DNA from: Hybos culiciformis
Taxonomy: Eukaryota; Arthropoda; Insecta; Diptera; Hybotidae
Direction of reading: 5' to 3'
DNA length: 64,000 nucleotides
Assembly: GCA_964007475.1 (NCBI GenBank)
Contig: OZ023273.1
Span: forward strand, 7,955,234-8,019,233
The notes beneath the pieces are model-generated. The model searched no databases. It saw only the letters and a program-made list of their open reading frames with translations, and was not told where the DNA came from. Positions 1 through 12,900 of this stretch are shown one piece after another; position 1 is the first letter of the stretch, and each line of letters opens with the position of its first letter. A program made the position numbers and the translations under genes.

Positions 1-3000
1 TCATGTTAATTTTATCGACAATTTTTAAACTCTTAATCTGTTTATTATTTTTCTCAATTAAAAACTTTCATAGAATATTAAAATTATTATTAATAAAATC
101 TTTCAGCGTAATATTTTAAGTATATTTGACTGATAACAATTTTGATACAATAACCTCAACCTTAAGCTTAAAGTCATCATCATTCAATGAAAAAACTAAA
201 AACTGATAAAGTAACTAATTTGTTTTTTTTTTTTTGTAAACCTCATTCATATTTTACCAATAACAAAAATTTCTAGTAGGTACTTAGATAGTTATCTCTT
301 TTAATAAGATCATTAAGTATCCATTTTTTAGTAATCATATTTTATTGATTTAGAAATTAAATTTATTTATGGTCATTCACTATACAATTCTATATTATGT
401 TTCACTACATAAATTGTATAAGGAAATTTCTTGATTATCCTTTAGATAAAAATTCCTGGAATTTTATTTATGAAAAGAAATTTTCTCCATGAAATTCGAA
501 TGCCAGCAAAATTGAAGAGAAAGTTTCTTTTTTTAAGTTCCAATAAATATTTTCTAATATTATTATTTAATATTATGTATATTGTACTATGCACTGTATA
601 CAAATACATTAATGAATACAAAATAATATGAAAGTTATATATCGGAGAAGTTGTTATGGAAAATATTTTTAATGTTGAAATTTGACAAAGAAATAGATTC
701 GGAAATACATAATATTATAATTTCGATGGAAGTTGTTGTTTATTGAAGACGAACTTTTAATATGAATTAAGTATTTCCCAGCTTTTTTCAAGTATATTCA
801 TGTCTATTATCCAATAATTTTAGTCAAAAAGCAATAACAATAATAAACTATAAGACACAACCAGTATTAGCTCAAAATTTCTTAACTTAAAGTGAGGAGT
901 TTTTCTTATAAATTAAAATTCCTAATAATATTTCATTATTTATTTCTGAGATCTTTAGAAAATCTTAAATCTCTAATATAGTTTTGATAAAATCTCTCGT
1001 TTCCTTAGTTTCTTAGCAAATAACGCACCAAAATTATTTTATGTTAAAATTATGAAGTTTCTCTATACACAGAGAAAGAAGTACATGATATACATCTCTT
1101 ACTCTTAGTATATATTTCCAGAGGATTTTTTGAAACATTATGTGTAGACAATTTTTCATTATAACATTTTGACAGTAAACATTAAGTATAATAACATAAA
1201 TAACGAATTTGCTTTTACATGTTTATGATTTATATGAATGATGATTATGACGACAACACAAATTACAATGAAAATCGATTTAATTTCCATCGAGATTTTC
1301 ATAAATTTTTTCCAAGTCAAGTAACAAAAAAAATTAAACAAAGGTTGAATTTTGAAGAATGGAAAAATTCGTTTTGCTTATAATGTTTTTGATAATCTGA
1401 TGAAAAATTTAATCAATTTTTTTTTTTAAAGTTAGTATTTTATGTTTATGTCTTTTATTTCCGCGAATGTTTATTTTTTAATTTAGATAAATGATAATCT
1501 TTTTAAAAAAAAACATATCGGATGTAAATGCTATAGAATTTTGTTTCTTAATCAATATGAAACACATATATTCTGTTCAATAAGTTGGATGTCACTAGAA
1601 AGTTGTGATATTTGAATTTTATCATTCAAAATTACTAAAATCTGATGAGATTTATATTTAGTTGTCGATAATAGCGAATCACGACAAGCTCTCTTTCAAT
1701 ATTTTTTAATTAAAAGTAACGTTGCTGGTGTAAGGTTTTTTTTTATAAAACACTGACAACTCTTTTACTTAACAATTTCCTTCAATTTGTATTAAGAATT
1801 TTCAAACTTATTATGATAAAAGTATGTATTACAAAATACTGAACATATATATTGTATTTATGTACTGTACACATATAAATAAAAAGAAAATTTTAAAAGA
1901 CTTTTCAGAAACTTTTAAGTGAAATTTATAACATTTTGATGTAATTTTAAGTTTATAAGAACAATTTTTACTGCTAACGTTATGACATTTTATGTTTTAA
2001 AGAGCTTTGACAACTTTTTTTATAAATTTCTTAAATCTAAGCAAAAGTTAATTCAATTTGCATTATTACTAAGTATACACACATTTTATATTTCCAGTCT
2101 CATTATTTAATTCTCCTACTTGAAGTATTTGAGGAAAATTAAAATTAAACAAAACGTTTGCTGAATCTTTTTTGTAAGTTATTTTCTTTACATAATAAAT
2201 TCATATAAAATAAACTCAATAAACTGAAAATGCCATTATTTTGTTGAAATAATAAATTCCTGAACTTCAAATTGATGATTCTCTCTCACTTAATTATCAG
2301 ATCAAAGTATATTTGGAATAAAAACTTTAAAAAATTAATTAACGATCTGTCAAGTAAAAGAATGTGTAAACATTAGTTATCAACATCATCATCAATTAAT
2401 ATAATTTTTATTCTATTTATTTTTATGTTTATATAGTAATTTTAAAATTATACATATGTACATCATCTCGTGATTCAAAGGTCTAACTTAAAAATAGTAC
2501 ATAAGTTCAATATATCAATGATGTAATATAATATAAAAAAAAAAATAAAATTAAAGTAATAGACTAATTTAAACATGTTGTGCATTGAACATTATTTTTA
2601 AAGATATTCGATCAAAAAAATTATTTACAATTGCATCATTTCAATTTTCAAGCCGAGGAATAATAATTTTAAATTAAAATGCTGAACGAGTGGGAAAATA
2701 AATTTCGATTTCATTCCTAATTACCAAAATTTTGTGCAGCAAAAGTAAAAAAGTCCATAATTAAAATCTTTGAAGTATTGATGAATTTTTCTCTTCAAAC
2801 TTCTTGAGTACCACATAAATTTAATATGGTCTGTGATTAAGATTGGGCATTAAACCCAAACTCAAAATTTCTTCTACGGTTCTATTATTGTTGACGTTAT
2901 ACTGTTCATTCTTTAAATTAAGAAAATTTACTCATTCTTAATAAATCAGCATAAATCTATCTAAATATGGCAGTGTTAAATCTTATAAAAAGTAGAAGAG

Positions 3001-3410
3001 CTAGCTATCCGTTTTTAGTTTTTTGGGTTTGGTACCCTAAATTAAGAATAAGAATATGAAGAAAATATCTTGGATAAAAAATATAAAAATTAAATTCTGC
3101 TTTGAATGTACATACTCATGTGAATATTAAAGTTGTGCTGTATAAATAAAATATGTTGTGTATTAAAGTCAAGGCACACAATGTCTGCTCTGGTAGCCTA
3201 GTTAATTTTTCTTTTTTTTTTTATAAATAATAATAGTACCTTCGTTAATCAGTATGGAAAGAAAATAAAATAATTGAATGCATCCTTGTTACCTTAATTG
3301 AAAAAGAAAATGCACTTGTATTTTTATTTAACTGTACACTTTTTATATATATTTGCTCTAAGTTGGATGACCAACACAAAAGAATTGAAAGAAGAAAAAT
3401 ATATTATGTA
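1..3410. other. AT-rich non-coding DNA
   Basis: No exon, RNA gene or long open frame could be supported on either strand. The stretch consists of A/T runs and short low-complexity words. The one 60-codon open frame on the minus strand near 1,159-1,341 is hydrophobic AT-codon sequence with no family resemblance. Confidence 0.6.
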
Positions 3411-3634
3411 ATACCATAGATTAAGAATACAGAAAGATTGGAAGCTTCATACAACATTTTTTCAGTCTTTTTTGGTATTTTATTGTGAAGGTGTTAGTAA
3501 AACTAAATAAAATTCTTTTCATACATTGATAATTATCACGTATTTTATTTTGTTTTACTAACACATTGACTTAAAAATACCAAAAATAATGTTGTATGAA
3601 GCTTCCCATCTTTCTGTATTCTTAATCTATGGTA
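3411..3634. mobile_element. MITE with about 47-bp inverted arms (ACCATAGATTAAGAATA family)
   Basis: The left end TACCATAGATTAAGAATACA continues through a run matching GAAGCTTCATACAACATT, and the right end is its near-perfect reverse complement closing at TCTATGGTA. The arms are about 47 bp and enclose about 125 bp of AT-rich sequence with no open frame. A second, minimal palindrome with the same 17-base core lies at 26,311-26,359, so this is a family and not a chance palindrome. The superfamily is not assigned; a TA target is possible. Confidence 0.75.
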
Positions 3635-4670
3635 ATATTTATTATAATAATAAAATTTAAAATATTTTTACTGTATTACTATGTAATTGGTTTACTAAAC
3701 TTATGTTGCTTTTCTTAAAAGTTTCTTGAGATATGAAAAGTAAAATTTAAAATTATTTATATCAATTTGACGTGATGATAAGTTACTAATAAAATTTAAT
3801 TTTTTGTAATTTGTTACAATCAAAAATATTATTTTATCTCCAGCCAGTCTTCGGAATTAGGTAGTTACTTAATAGAGTTCGGAATTTTGACTTTTTATCA
3901 TATGCGGTCTCAATTTCGAATGTGTTTCGGTTATACTTTATATCTAAAATAATAATTTCAAATAGAAATTAATACCATTTTGAAATGGTCACAATTTCTA
4001 CAAAGAAATAGTCACATTTTCTATAAGATTTTTGTATGTGAGAAATTATGATCGGAGAAATTCTGACTGCACACCATTTAATGTACTAAAAGTAAATAAT
4101 AAAAAATCTATATGTTTTCCAAATGAATCAGAACAAGAAAACATGAAAGAATATTTCAAATTTTTTTCGTTTTAATAATTTTAGACAACAAAAAAAATTA
4201 TTTTTACTCCTACAAATAATAAAAATTTTAATTGAACTCAATTGTATTTTTGAACTTTTAAACAAAAAATATTTATTTTATTTTTAAAAATTTATAAATA
4301 AAAATAATAATACACTGGTAATTCTATATACATAGTCAAACATTCGAGAACACGTAAATTTTAAAAAGGTTATAAAATAATTAAATTATATACATATTAT
4401 ATAGTTAACTAGAAAATACGCATACAATAATTTTCTCGTACAAATTTATTAATGAGTTGTCAACAAAACATGTTATTAATTTTTTTTCCATTTAAATTTA
4501 AAGCTAAAATTATATCTGGAAAAAAGTTTTATCTTTTAAAAATTAAAAAATTGTTTAGAATTTTAGTTTATTTTAAGATTATATTATATTTTTTTAATTG
4601 GTTTTCTTAGAACTAATAATATATAAATATATTACTATAAGCCGTTTTGGATTATTTTAAAGTTTAGTTT
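3635..4670. other. AT-rich non-coding DNA
   Basis: Nothing recognisable was seen on either strand; only A/T-rich words and short homopolymers. Confidence 0.5.
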
Positions 4671-4872
4671 GCATTCACTATCTTCGGCCTGTTGCATAAT
4701 TTAAAATGGTACAAAATTTTTTAGAATTGCACTTAGCTGCTCGAAATCTCTTCGAAACTTTTTTATGACATGAAAAAATAGTTTTGAAAAGACCTCAAGC
4801 ACTTAGCCTTAACCGATTCTTAAAAGTTTTATACCAATTTAAAGTATGAAACAGTCTGGGGGTAGTGAATGA
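4671..4872. mobile_element. Degenerate MITE relic
   Basis: The left end (GCATTCACTATC...) and the reverse complement of the right end (TCATTCACTACC...) match over about 50 bp at roughly three quarters identity. The match continues through CTGTT-CATA-TTTAAA-TGGTA-AAAA. About 100 bp lies between the arms. The size and structure fit an old non-autonomous DNA transposon. I cannot name the family. Confidence 0.55.
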
Positions 4873-6061
4873 ATTTTTTTTCCTAGATTAAAATTTTAAA
4901 GTAATCTAATCTAATACGGCATTTCAATCAAATTTTAGTACAAAAAATGTTTGGAACCTCCATCCTCTTAAAGATATTTCGGTTGATGTCTAAAGTTGCA
5001 CAGCAGTTTTATAACGTGCTAGTAATATGTTATAAAACTAGTTAGTCAAATAAATACTTTTATTTCAACTTTATTTCGATTGCATAATTTATACATTTAA
5101 ACAAATTCAAAGCCATTATGTTCAACATATACAATTGATGCATGATGATTGATGTGTGTAGAGAAAAAGTTATGTCCGATGTTGTCTATAAACATAATGT
5201 GATAATCTGAACGTCAAAAATTAAATTAAGAGTATTCAGGTTTACATTTTAGATGATTTCTAACACAATATTTAAATAAATTATTAAATTAATGCTAAAA
5301 ATAAAAGTAAAAGGATATGAGATAAATTTTTATTTTCTATCAATTATTATTCAAAAGTAAAGTTTAACTTTTTTTTCCATTTAACATTTTCTTCCCTATT
5401 AGACCACCTGAAATTTACTTAATTCTTTCTCTTTGCATTCTTTAATAATAACTTAAAACAAAACATATTCTAAGATTTTTTAATATAAAAATTTATTAAT
5501 ACACATTCGTCCAATAATAGAAGAATTAAATATAAGATCTTAAATTTTAATTTGGTTTTCATTATGAACTTTTTTTTGTACTTTAAGACTTTTTGACAAT
5601 TCGTTATATTTAAACTGAAATATTTTTTAATTTGTTTTTTTTTGTTTTGTTTTGTGCAAAAGATTTAAGATTAAATCTTTAAATACATTATTATATTATG
5701 TATATAAGTATATTATAATATACTTTATTATAAATTATATCCCATTGATGTTTAAATTTCATTTAATTTTTAATATCGGTTGAGAAAATATTATTTTAAT
5801 CTTATTTATTAAATTGAATAAGGTATTATATTTAAATTGTGATTTTGAATTTATTGTTTTAAGTTATTTTAATACAATAAATAAGATTTTCATACCATAA
5901 TAAGCTTTTGTGACCTAATAAGGTGAATAAAGGAAACTTTATTTTTTTGTTGAATACCTACATATTATTATTCATATACTTTCATTTATTAGATTTGTGT
6001 TCAAAATTTATTTATATAAATCTACCTTATTTTGTTTTCGTTTTTTGTACATATATTAGTA
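4873..6061. other. AT-rich non-coding DNA with short perfect palindromes
   Basis: No gene is supported. There is a 10-bp perfect stem (GTTTTATAAC / GTTATAAAAC) around 5,006-5,039 and an 18-bp palindrome near 5,707. Both are AT-rich and may be chance. Confidence 0.5.
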
Positions 6062-6534
6062 CAGGTAACCCTTGATTAACACGGTACTTGAATAACACGA
6101 TTTCGTTTTAACACGGTTTATAAATTGTAGACACCCCTGACTAACATGATATTTTCTATCACGGTTTTGAATTTACACGGTTTCAAAATTCAGAAAAACC
6201 CTTAATTAATGCGGTTTCAAAATTTAAATTTGTATAATTTAATTTGTTTTTTTTTTTTTAATAAATATAATTCTACATTTTCAAATTTAAACAATCTGAG
6301 TTGGCATGTTTTTTTTTATTTCCTTTAATTTTTTAAGTTATTTCTTTTAATTTTTGTGTTAAATTTTTTCAATTTTATTTTTTTACACTGAATAACAACT
6401 ATCAAAAACATAAATAAAAATTTTTTGGAACCAAACCCCATTACTTGTATCGATTGTTAGTCTCGATTAAAACGGTTTTAATTAGCACGGAATATTCTTG
6501 GAACCAAACTACCGTGTTAAACAAGGGTTACCTG
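6062..6534. mobile_element. pogo/Tigger-like MITE, 473 bp, TA target duplication
   Basis: The terminal inverted repeats CAGGTAACCCTTG...TTAACACGGTA are about 26 bp, almost perfect, and begin CAG. TA lies directly outside each end (6,060-6,061 and 6,535-6,536), as expected for Tc1/mariner-pogo insertion. The subterminal regions repeat TTAACACGGT-like words several times in both orientations, likely remnants of transposase binding sites. There is no transposase frame, so it is non-autonomous. The superfamily call rests on the TIR style and the TA target. Confidence 0.8.
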
Positions 6535-7735
6535 TACATATTTATATAAGTGTCCTCAACATTAAAATGGCTAGATTTCTATTTCCAAGGTCGGAAACAT
6601 TTTATAAACATTGTTAATTTCTTATCCATAATCCTATTATTGTTAAAGCTAAATGTGGAGCTTGTTAATCTTGGTCAAAATTCTGATTTTGGTAGATGAT
6701 TTCAAAATTTTTTCCAAAGTCGAAAGTCAAAATGATTTTTAGCATTTCAAAATGATTTAGACAATTTTTATTACTGATGGTGTAACAGAAGTATGATTGA
6801 TAGAATATTTCTTCAATGTTTCAAAAATTTAAAGAACTTCTTATCTGCTTTATTTGTATATATAAATAGATAATTTGTTTTTGTTTTAATTTTACGAATT
6901 AGTTTTTTACTTTTAATTAATGCACATTTAAAAATATTATATTGTGTGTGACTTTATTAATTTATTAAATAAAAAAAAACAAGTACCTACAATTAGATGT
7001 TGATAAGATTTTTATTTATTATTAACGGCAGCCAATTTTATTGAAGTGCATATCGCTGGTATTATGGTTAAATTGATCAAGCTCATAAAACTTAGTTTTA
7101 AGGAAAATTAATAATTATTTTTTAATTTTTCGCTGAATTAATTACATGAGAATTTTATATTTCCTGGTTGTTGTAGTTTTTTTTGATTTTTTTATAATAC
7201 TTTTATTTATTTTTGAATTACGATAAATATTTTGTATTCATCTATATCGAAAAACACTTCCTTTAAATAACATAAAACTTTCTTTAAAGAGTAAAATTGA
7301 CTTCAGCTGATCTCAAATTTAACAATATATCTGTATAAGTTTTATAAAATTAATTGAGATAATATTCCAATATTCCGTATCAGTTATAAAAATATAAGTA
7401 TCATATTAAAATTAAATAAATATTTATATAAAAAATATAAGTATCATATTCAAATTAAATAAAAATGTAAGTAACTATTTACAAAATGAATGAAACCTAT
7501 AAAATGGTGAAAAATTAATATAAAATCGTTTTAGTTTCAAATTGTATATCTTTTTCGATGTCTTTAATTATTTATTAATTTATTGATAACTAAAAATCAC
7601 CTGAACTTAATCAAAAACCTATATAAACATTAACCAATTTACTGTAACTAAATAAATGAATGGGCGATCAAAATTCGTAAAAATAATTTCTCATAAATAA
7701 ATAAAATTATAATTTATTATATTTTCATTCAATAA

Positions 7736-7766
<31 letters not shown>

Positions 7767-9564
7767 AATATTATTTTTAGTATTTTTTTGTCCATTGTAT
7801 TATTTTTCTTAATTATATGGTTGAATTTTAGGTTGATTCAAATATATAAAACTTTAAGGATTCATCATTAACACCAGTATGATTTTCTGTATGATTACCT
7901 ATGTTCTATGTTATTTTTCGCACAGATAATAAATAAACATCTCTTATCTTTAAATTAAATGTATATTTAACTTTCATATCATAGATGTAACTAACGGATA
8001 CGTTTACGTACAAAATGCATGTGGTATTTATGGATATTGTATGTAGGTATATAATTCACAAACATTTTTAATAGACAAAAAATAATAAATTTGTGGCCGG
8101 ATTTGAAAAACGAATCATATTTTCAAAAAATCTGAAATCTGTAATCAACTAATTTTTGAAAAATTCTCAACTTTTTTTTCAAAAAAAAAAAACAGTACTT
8201 ACCACTTACCAGTACCAACCAGTACTTACTTACCTTTGGTAAATAAAACAGAATTCAGTAATTAAATTTTATAAAATAAATAAAAGCTCATAAAAAAATT
8301 CTAAGAAAAAAAAATAATAATACCTATTTTTTTATGTTCCTTTCAACATAAAATATTTTGCTGTTTTTTTTTTTTTTTACTATTTAGATAGGTATTAAAG
8401 TTAAAGATTAATATTTAATAATTTTTAATTTACTAAAACCTTTAATAAAAATAAAATTTTTCAAAAATCTAATATTAAAAATTAATAAAAACTGGTAATC
8501 TGATATGGCAATGACGTCACCGGATATAATATTTTTATATCTAGTCTTATTATAAACTTACCATATTTTTTAATAAGAATTACGGAGAATGACAATAAAG
8601 CTAACAACTTAAGATACATTTATATTTATCTATGTTGTACATTACATAGTTTGGATTTTCTTTTCTGTATACCTTAAATATCTGTTATTTTTGTTCATAT
8701 GTATATACAAGTTATGTAAAATGTTAAATTATGTGTAAACGAAAATTATTTATGTATTTTATAACAAGTAAAATATTAAAAATGAATGGTAAGTGGCTAT
8801 TTTTTAGATCCTGATTGAATTGGCAACTGTTTAAAGTTTGTGTAAAATAAATATTAGATCATAAAAATGTATATCAAAATAAAATACAATATTTGTTGCT
8901 GTTGTATTGTATATTATATATACACTAAAAATAAAGAAAATATTATAGTTTTCTTTAGAATTTTTGCCAAGTCATGTCATATTTAATTTTCTTCATCATT
9001 GTGAAAATTATTTTAACAAAAAAAAAAAAAATACATTTTTTTGAAAATGAGCTATGTTATTAAATTTTATTGTTTGTTTTTTTTTTTTTTTTTGACAGAA
9101 TGTTGGATCCTCGTTAATTGAAAGTTATAAATGTGAGTGTCTGAAATGTACATACATTTACTTTGCAGTTATTATTTTATATAATTTTTACATATCATAG
9201 AATCATAGATAAAGGGTTTTTTTTTTTTTAATGTACGTAATTAACACTTAAGTTAAAAAAAAAAAACTTTTTAAAAGCTTTACAAACTTTTCTATCATTT
9301 ACGTGCTGTGACTTACGTAATCATATTTTTTACAAAATTTAGGTAAGTACAATGTACATAATATATTAATAGCTAATGGAAAATTTAATTTTTATTTAAT
9401 ATCCAATTGATAAAAAAATAAATAATTATATAAAAATAATACACTAAATTAAATAAATAAATTTTTATTTCGAAATTGTGATTAAAGTAATTTTCTTTTT
9501 ATTTCATAGCTAAATAAATTCCCATTATTATTTTTAATTGTTTTTTAAGATACATTCTTTTTGA
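6535..9564. other. AT-rich non-coding DNA with AAT microsatellite and local direct repeat
   Basis: An (AAT)n microsatellite lies at about 7,731-7,772. A direct repeat of about 35 bp (ATATAAGTATCATATT... then AAATTAAATAAA) is present at about 7,388 and again at about 7,430. No gene, RNA or splice-bounded open frame was found. Confidence 0.55.
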
Positions 9565-9957
9565 TATATGAGCCGTTTATTTTGAAAGTGGTTTAAGTCC
9601 ATTTTCCAAAAAAAAAAGTTAATGATCACAATAAACACAATCCTATATATTCTTTTTATTTAAAAACAATTTTAGTCAAGTATCATTAAAATCGCTTTGA
9701 TTTTGACACTTGAAAATTAGCTTATGGAATTATTAATGTATGTAAAAAATTATTTTTAAGTATACTTTTAATAAATCAGTAGGACGATTATAACGTATTT
9801 ATATAATGTTTTTATATAATGTTTATAAAAAGTATTCTATTTTAAATCTAACATGTTTAAGGTCATAAAAACATGAAAGTGACTTAATACCAGTTACCAA
9901 TATCTCAATACAAAAACAAATGGACTTAAACCACTTTCAAAATAAACGGCTCATATA
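9565..9957. mobile_element. MITE with about 40-bp terminal inverted repeats
   Basis: TATATGAGCCGTTTATTTTG and the following GTGGTTTAAGTCC are matched in reverse complement at the right end, closing GGCTCATATA. The arms are about 40 bp and essentially perfect, so the insertion is fairly young. The interior (about 310 bp) is AT-rich without coding capacity. The TATA at both borders fits a TA target duplication, which suggests Tc1/mariner, but no transposase is present to confirm that. Confidence 0.75.
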
Positions 9958-12900
9958 CTGAAATTTATTTTTATGGAGAATCTTTATGGACCTTCAATGA
10001 TAACAAGCATCGGAAAACCCAAAGTGACCAAAAGCGTACTTAATGAGTTTTATCTTTATACCGACGGCCAATTTTCAGGAAACCATTCTAGAACTAGAAC
10101 TAAACTCTATAACTTGTAGCGCCCTTCACTTGTATAACTACTAATGTAAAATAGGGCAAAATGTTTTCAGACAGATTAATTCGTTTTTTGTATTCTGTAT
10201 ATAATTTTGTCAGAATATTGTTCGATTTATTTATTTCTTAAAATAACTTAAGGAAGAGAATTAATTATTGGTAAGGCAAGAAGAGCATATGATCCCACAT
10301 CGGCGATTAGAGGGCTGAAAATAAAACAACTCCGGAGCGTAAAAGTGTTTGATTGGAAAATACTTGAAGAGAAGGAAAAACTTATCTGGATTTTTTATTT
10401 AACTATTCATTAAACAATTTCAACTTATGATATAATACCATAAACAAATACATATAATAAACATATATATAGACGAATAAGTCCATACAACCTGTGATAA
10501 CATGTATATACTTTTGATTCTTACATTCGCTTATTTAATCAAATTTCTCTATATACAAATACCTATTTTTGATAAATCTTTCGTCATTATTCTCAACCTA
10601 AGCTCATTAAATAATTTTAATCCAATTGGACCTACAATTGTGTACTTTCATATTTTTAGATTTTTCATCCCATAATAATCTAATTGTCTTATCGAGCTGA
10701 AACTAAGAGCGTATTATTATAATCAGAAATTTCAAAATTACAAAACGAAATGTATATAAGTGCAGGATGAAACACAAAAAGAGCAGCAGAAACTAAAAAT
10801 AAAGTCTATAAAAATTGATCAGAAAATAATTTTTAATAATATAAAATAATTTTTCACATAAAATAATTTTTTATTATAAAATAATTTTTTATTATAAAAT
10901 ACAATAAGAATTACCATATTTTAATTAGCTGTGAATGTTATACAAAGAGTTATTTAAATAAGTAAAATTTTATGAAATCCTTTTTTCTTTGAAAAAAAAA
11001 AACTTTTTAATGTTAAGAACATGATCTAATTTAATGTTTAATATTTTGTTTTCTTTAAAATTTAATTGCCACCTGGGTTCAATTTTAGGTATTGTAGACA
11101 TAATATTTACAGAAATATGATCCGAAATACACAATTAATCTGATTTATAGATTTTAATTAGAATTTAAACAGAAAAAAAAATTGTTTTTTTTTTCTTTAC
11201 AATTTAATTTATTAGTATATACATATTAGTAATAGACATGTAAAACATTAACTTTTTGACTCATTAGATACGTGACCTAAAATAAATTCTATTTTATTTT
11301 CAGTGAGGTGTATATATATATTATAGTGATGTATAGATATGCATAAAATTGTAAATTTCTTACAATTGAACAAATGAAATCTAGACATTATGAGTATTCT
11401 ACTATACTCTTTGCTGTAGGCATCGAGGAGCTTACATACTTATTATACTTTATTTTTGGGCCTTATTATAAATATAATGCGATGCTCAAAAGGGTTAAAA
11501 TAAATAAGTTAAATAAATTAAATTCTGTTTTCTTTTTTTTTATTATTATCAATATACCAATATATTATTTATTTTATCTACTTAATGTAGCAATTAATGA
11601 CATGCTATTTGTTCAAGTGTTCAATTAAACACAAGGTATGTTAACGGAAATTAATATAGAATTTTATATGACTGAGACTGACATAGGTATAATTTTTTTT
11701 TTGTTATTATAATCATATAAAGTAAATATAAAATTTAAATGCTGAAAATATTTTATCGTAATTGGATGTTAAAATTATAATATCAAGTATACATATTTTT
11801 AATTATAACATAATTATTTGTTATACTTAGTTTCTTTAGAAGAAATTGATTTTCTCACTGAAACCCTTCAAACTTTTTGGATTGCATAGGTTTTATACGA
11901 ACTAAGAAAAAAATTTTTTTAATAGTTTGTTTCATTCTCTGTAGTTATCGCGTCTGCTCAAATGGGAGTTACAATATACACTTAAAACTAAAACTCCAGC
12001 AGCTATAATTTCTGCATATCTCTTGATATGAATTTAGGCCAAATCGGATATAACTATAATAGAAATATTCGACATAAAAATTTCAAAAATACTTTTTGGA
12101 ATATAATTTTCGATACAGAAAAAGTAAAAAAAAAATATAATTTTGGATACTTTTGGTTACAATTAATTTGCTTAACATTTTTAGAGAAGTTATTATACAT
12201 ATATTTAATACTGCATGCTATTGCCAGAAAGTAGCGCATATTCAGTTATAATCTTTTTATAGCTGAGTCTCTTCCGAGATTTTTTTCTTCAATGATAAAA
12301 TAATAAAATAATTGAAAAAATGAAATCCTCCTCCTTAGTAATAAGATACTTGCTTTTGACTAAAAGTTTTTAAAACAAAAAAGTAAATATGTAAATGAAA
12401 AAAAATTTGATATGAGCCAAGAAATATAAGATTTATTAAATTATAATATATATGTGTATGAAAAAGAGACTACTTTCAATTTTAACTGATCTGATTAAAA
12501 AAAAAATTTATGAATTAAATTATTTGCGTTGAGGAATACCAAAATAACGTTAAATAAATATTCTAAAAAATCTAAAATCTCATAAATGAAGATGAATTGA
12601 GAAAAAATTCAAATTTAATATTTCAACTACAATATTTTGATTTTATTAATAAACCTGTGTATACAGTTTTAGAGATAAAAAAATGTATGCGTAATTAGTA
12701 TATCTCTTTACTATAATAATACTATTTTATTTATCCATAACAACTGAACTGAAAACAAAGTTCGAAAATTCTAATATAGCAACGGATATAAATAATATAA
12801 CTACCTACGTAATATAATATTGTTTTTTCTTCGCAATTAAGATATCGTTGACTGAAATAGGTAGTAATACCATTTTTATTTCAATTAATGTCAAACAAAA

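Noticed and set aside
11374..12239. Open frames of 61-84 codons on both strands
   Set aside because: They are low-complexity Ile/Tyr/Phe/Lys/Asn-rich peptides expected by chance in AT-rich DNA.
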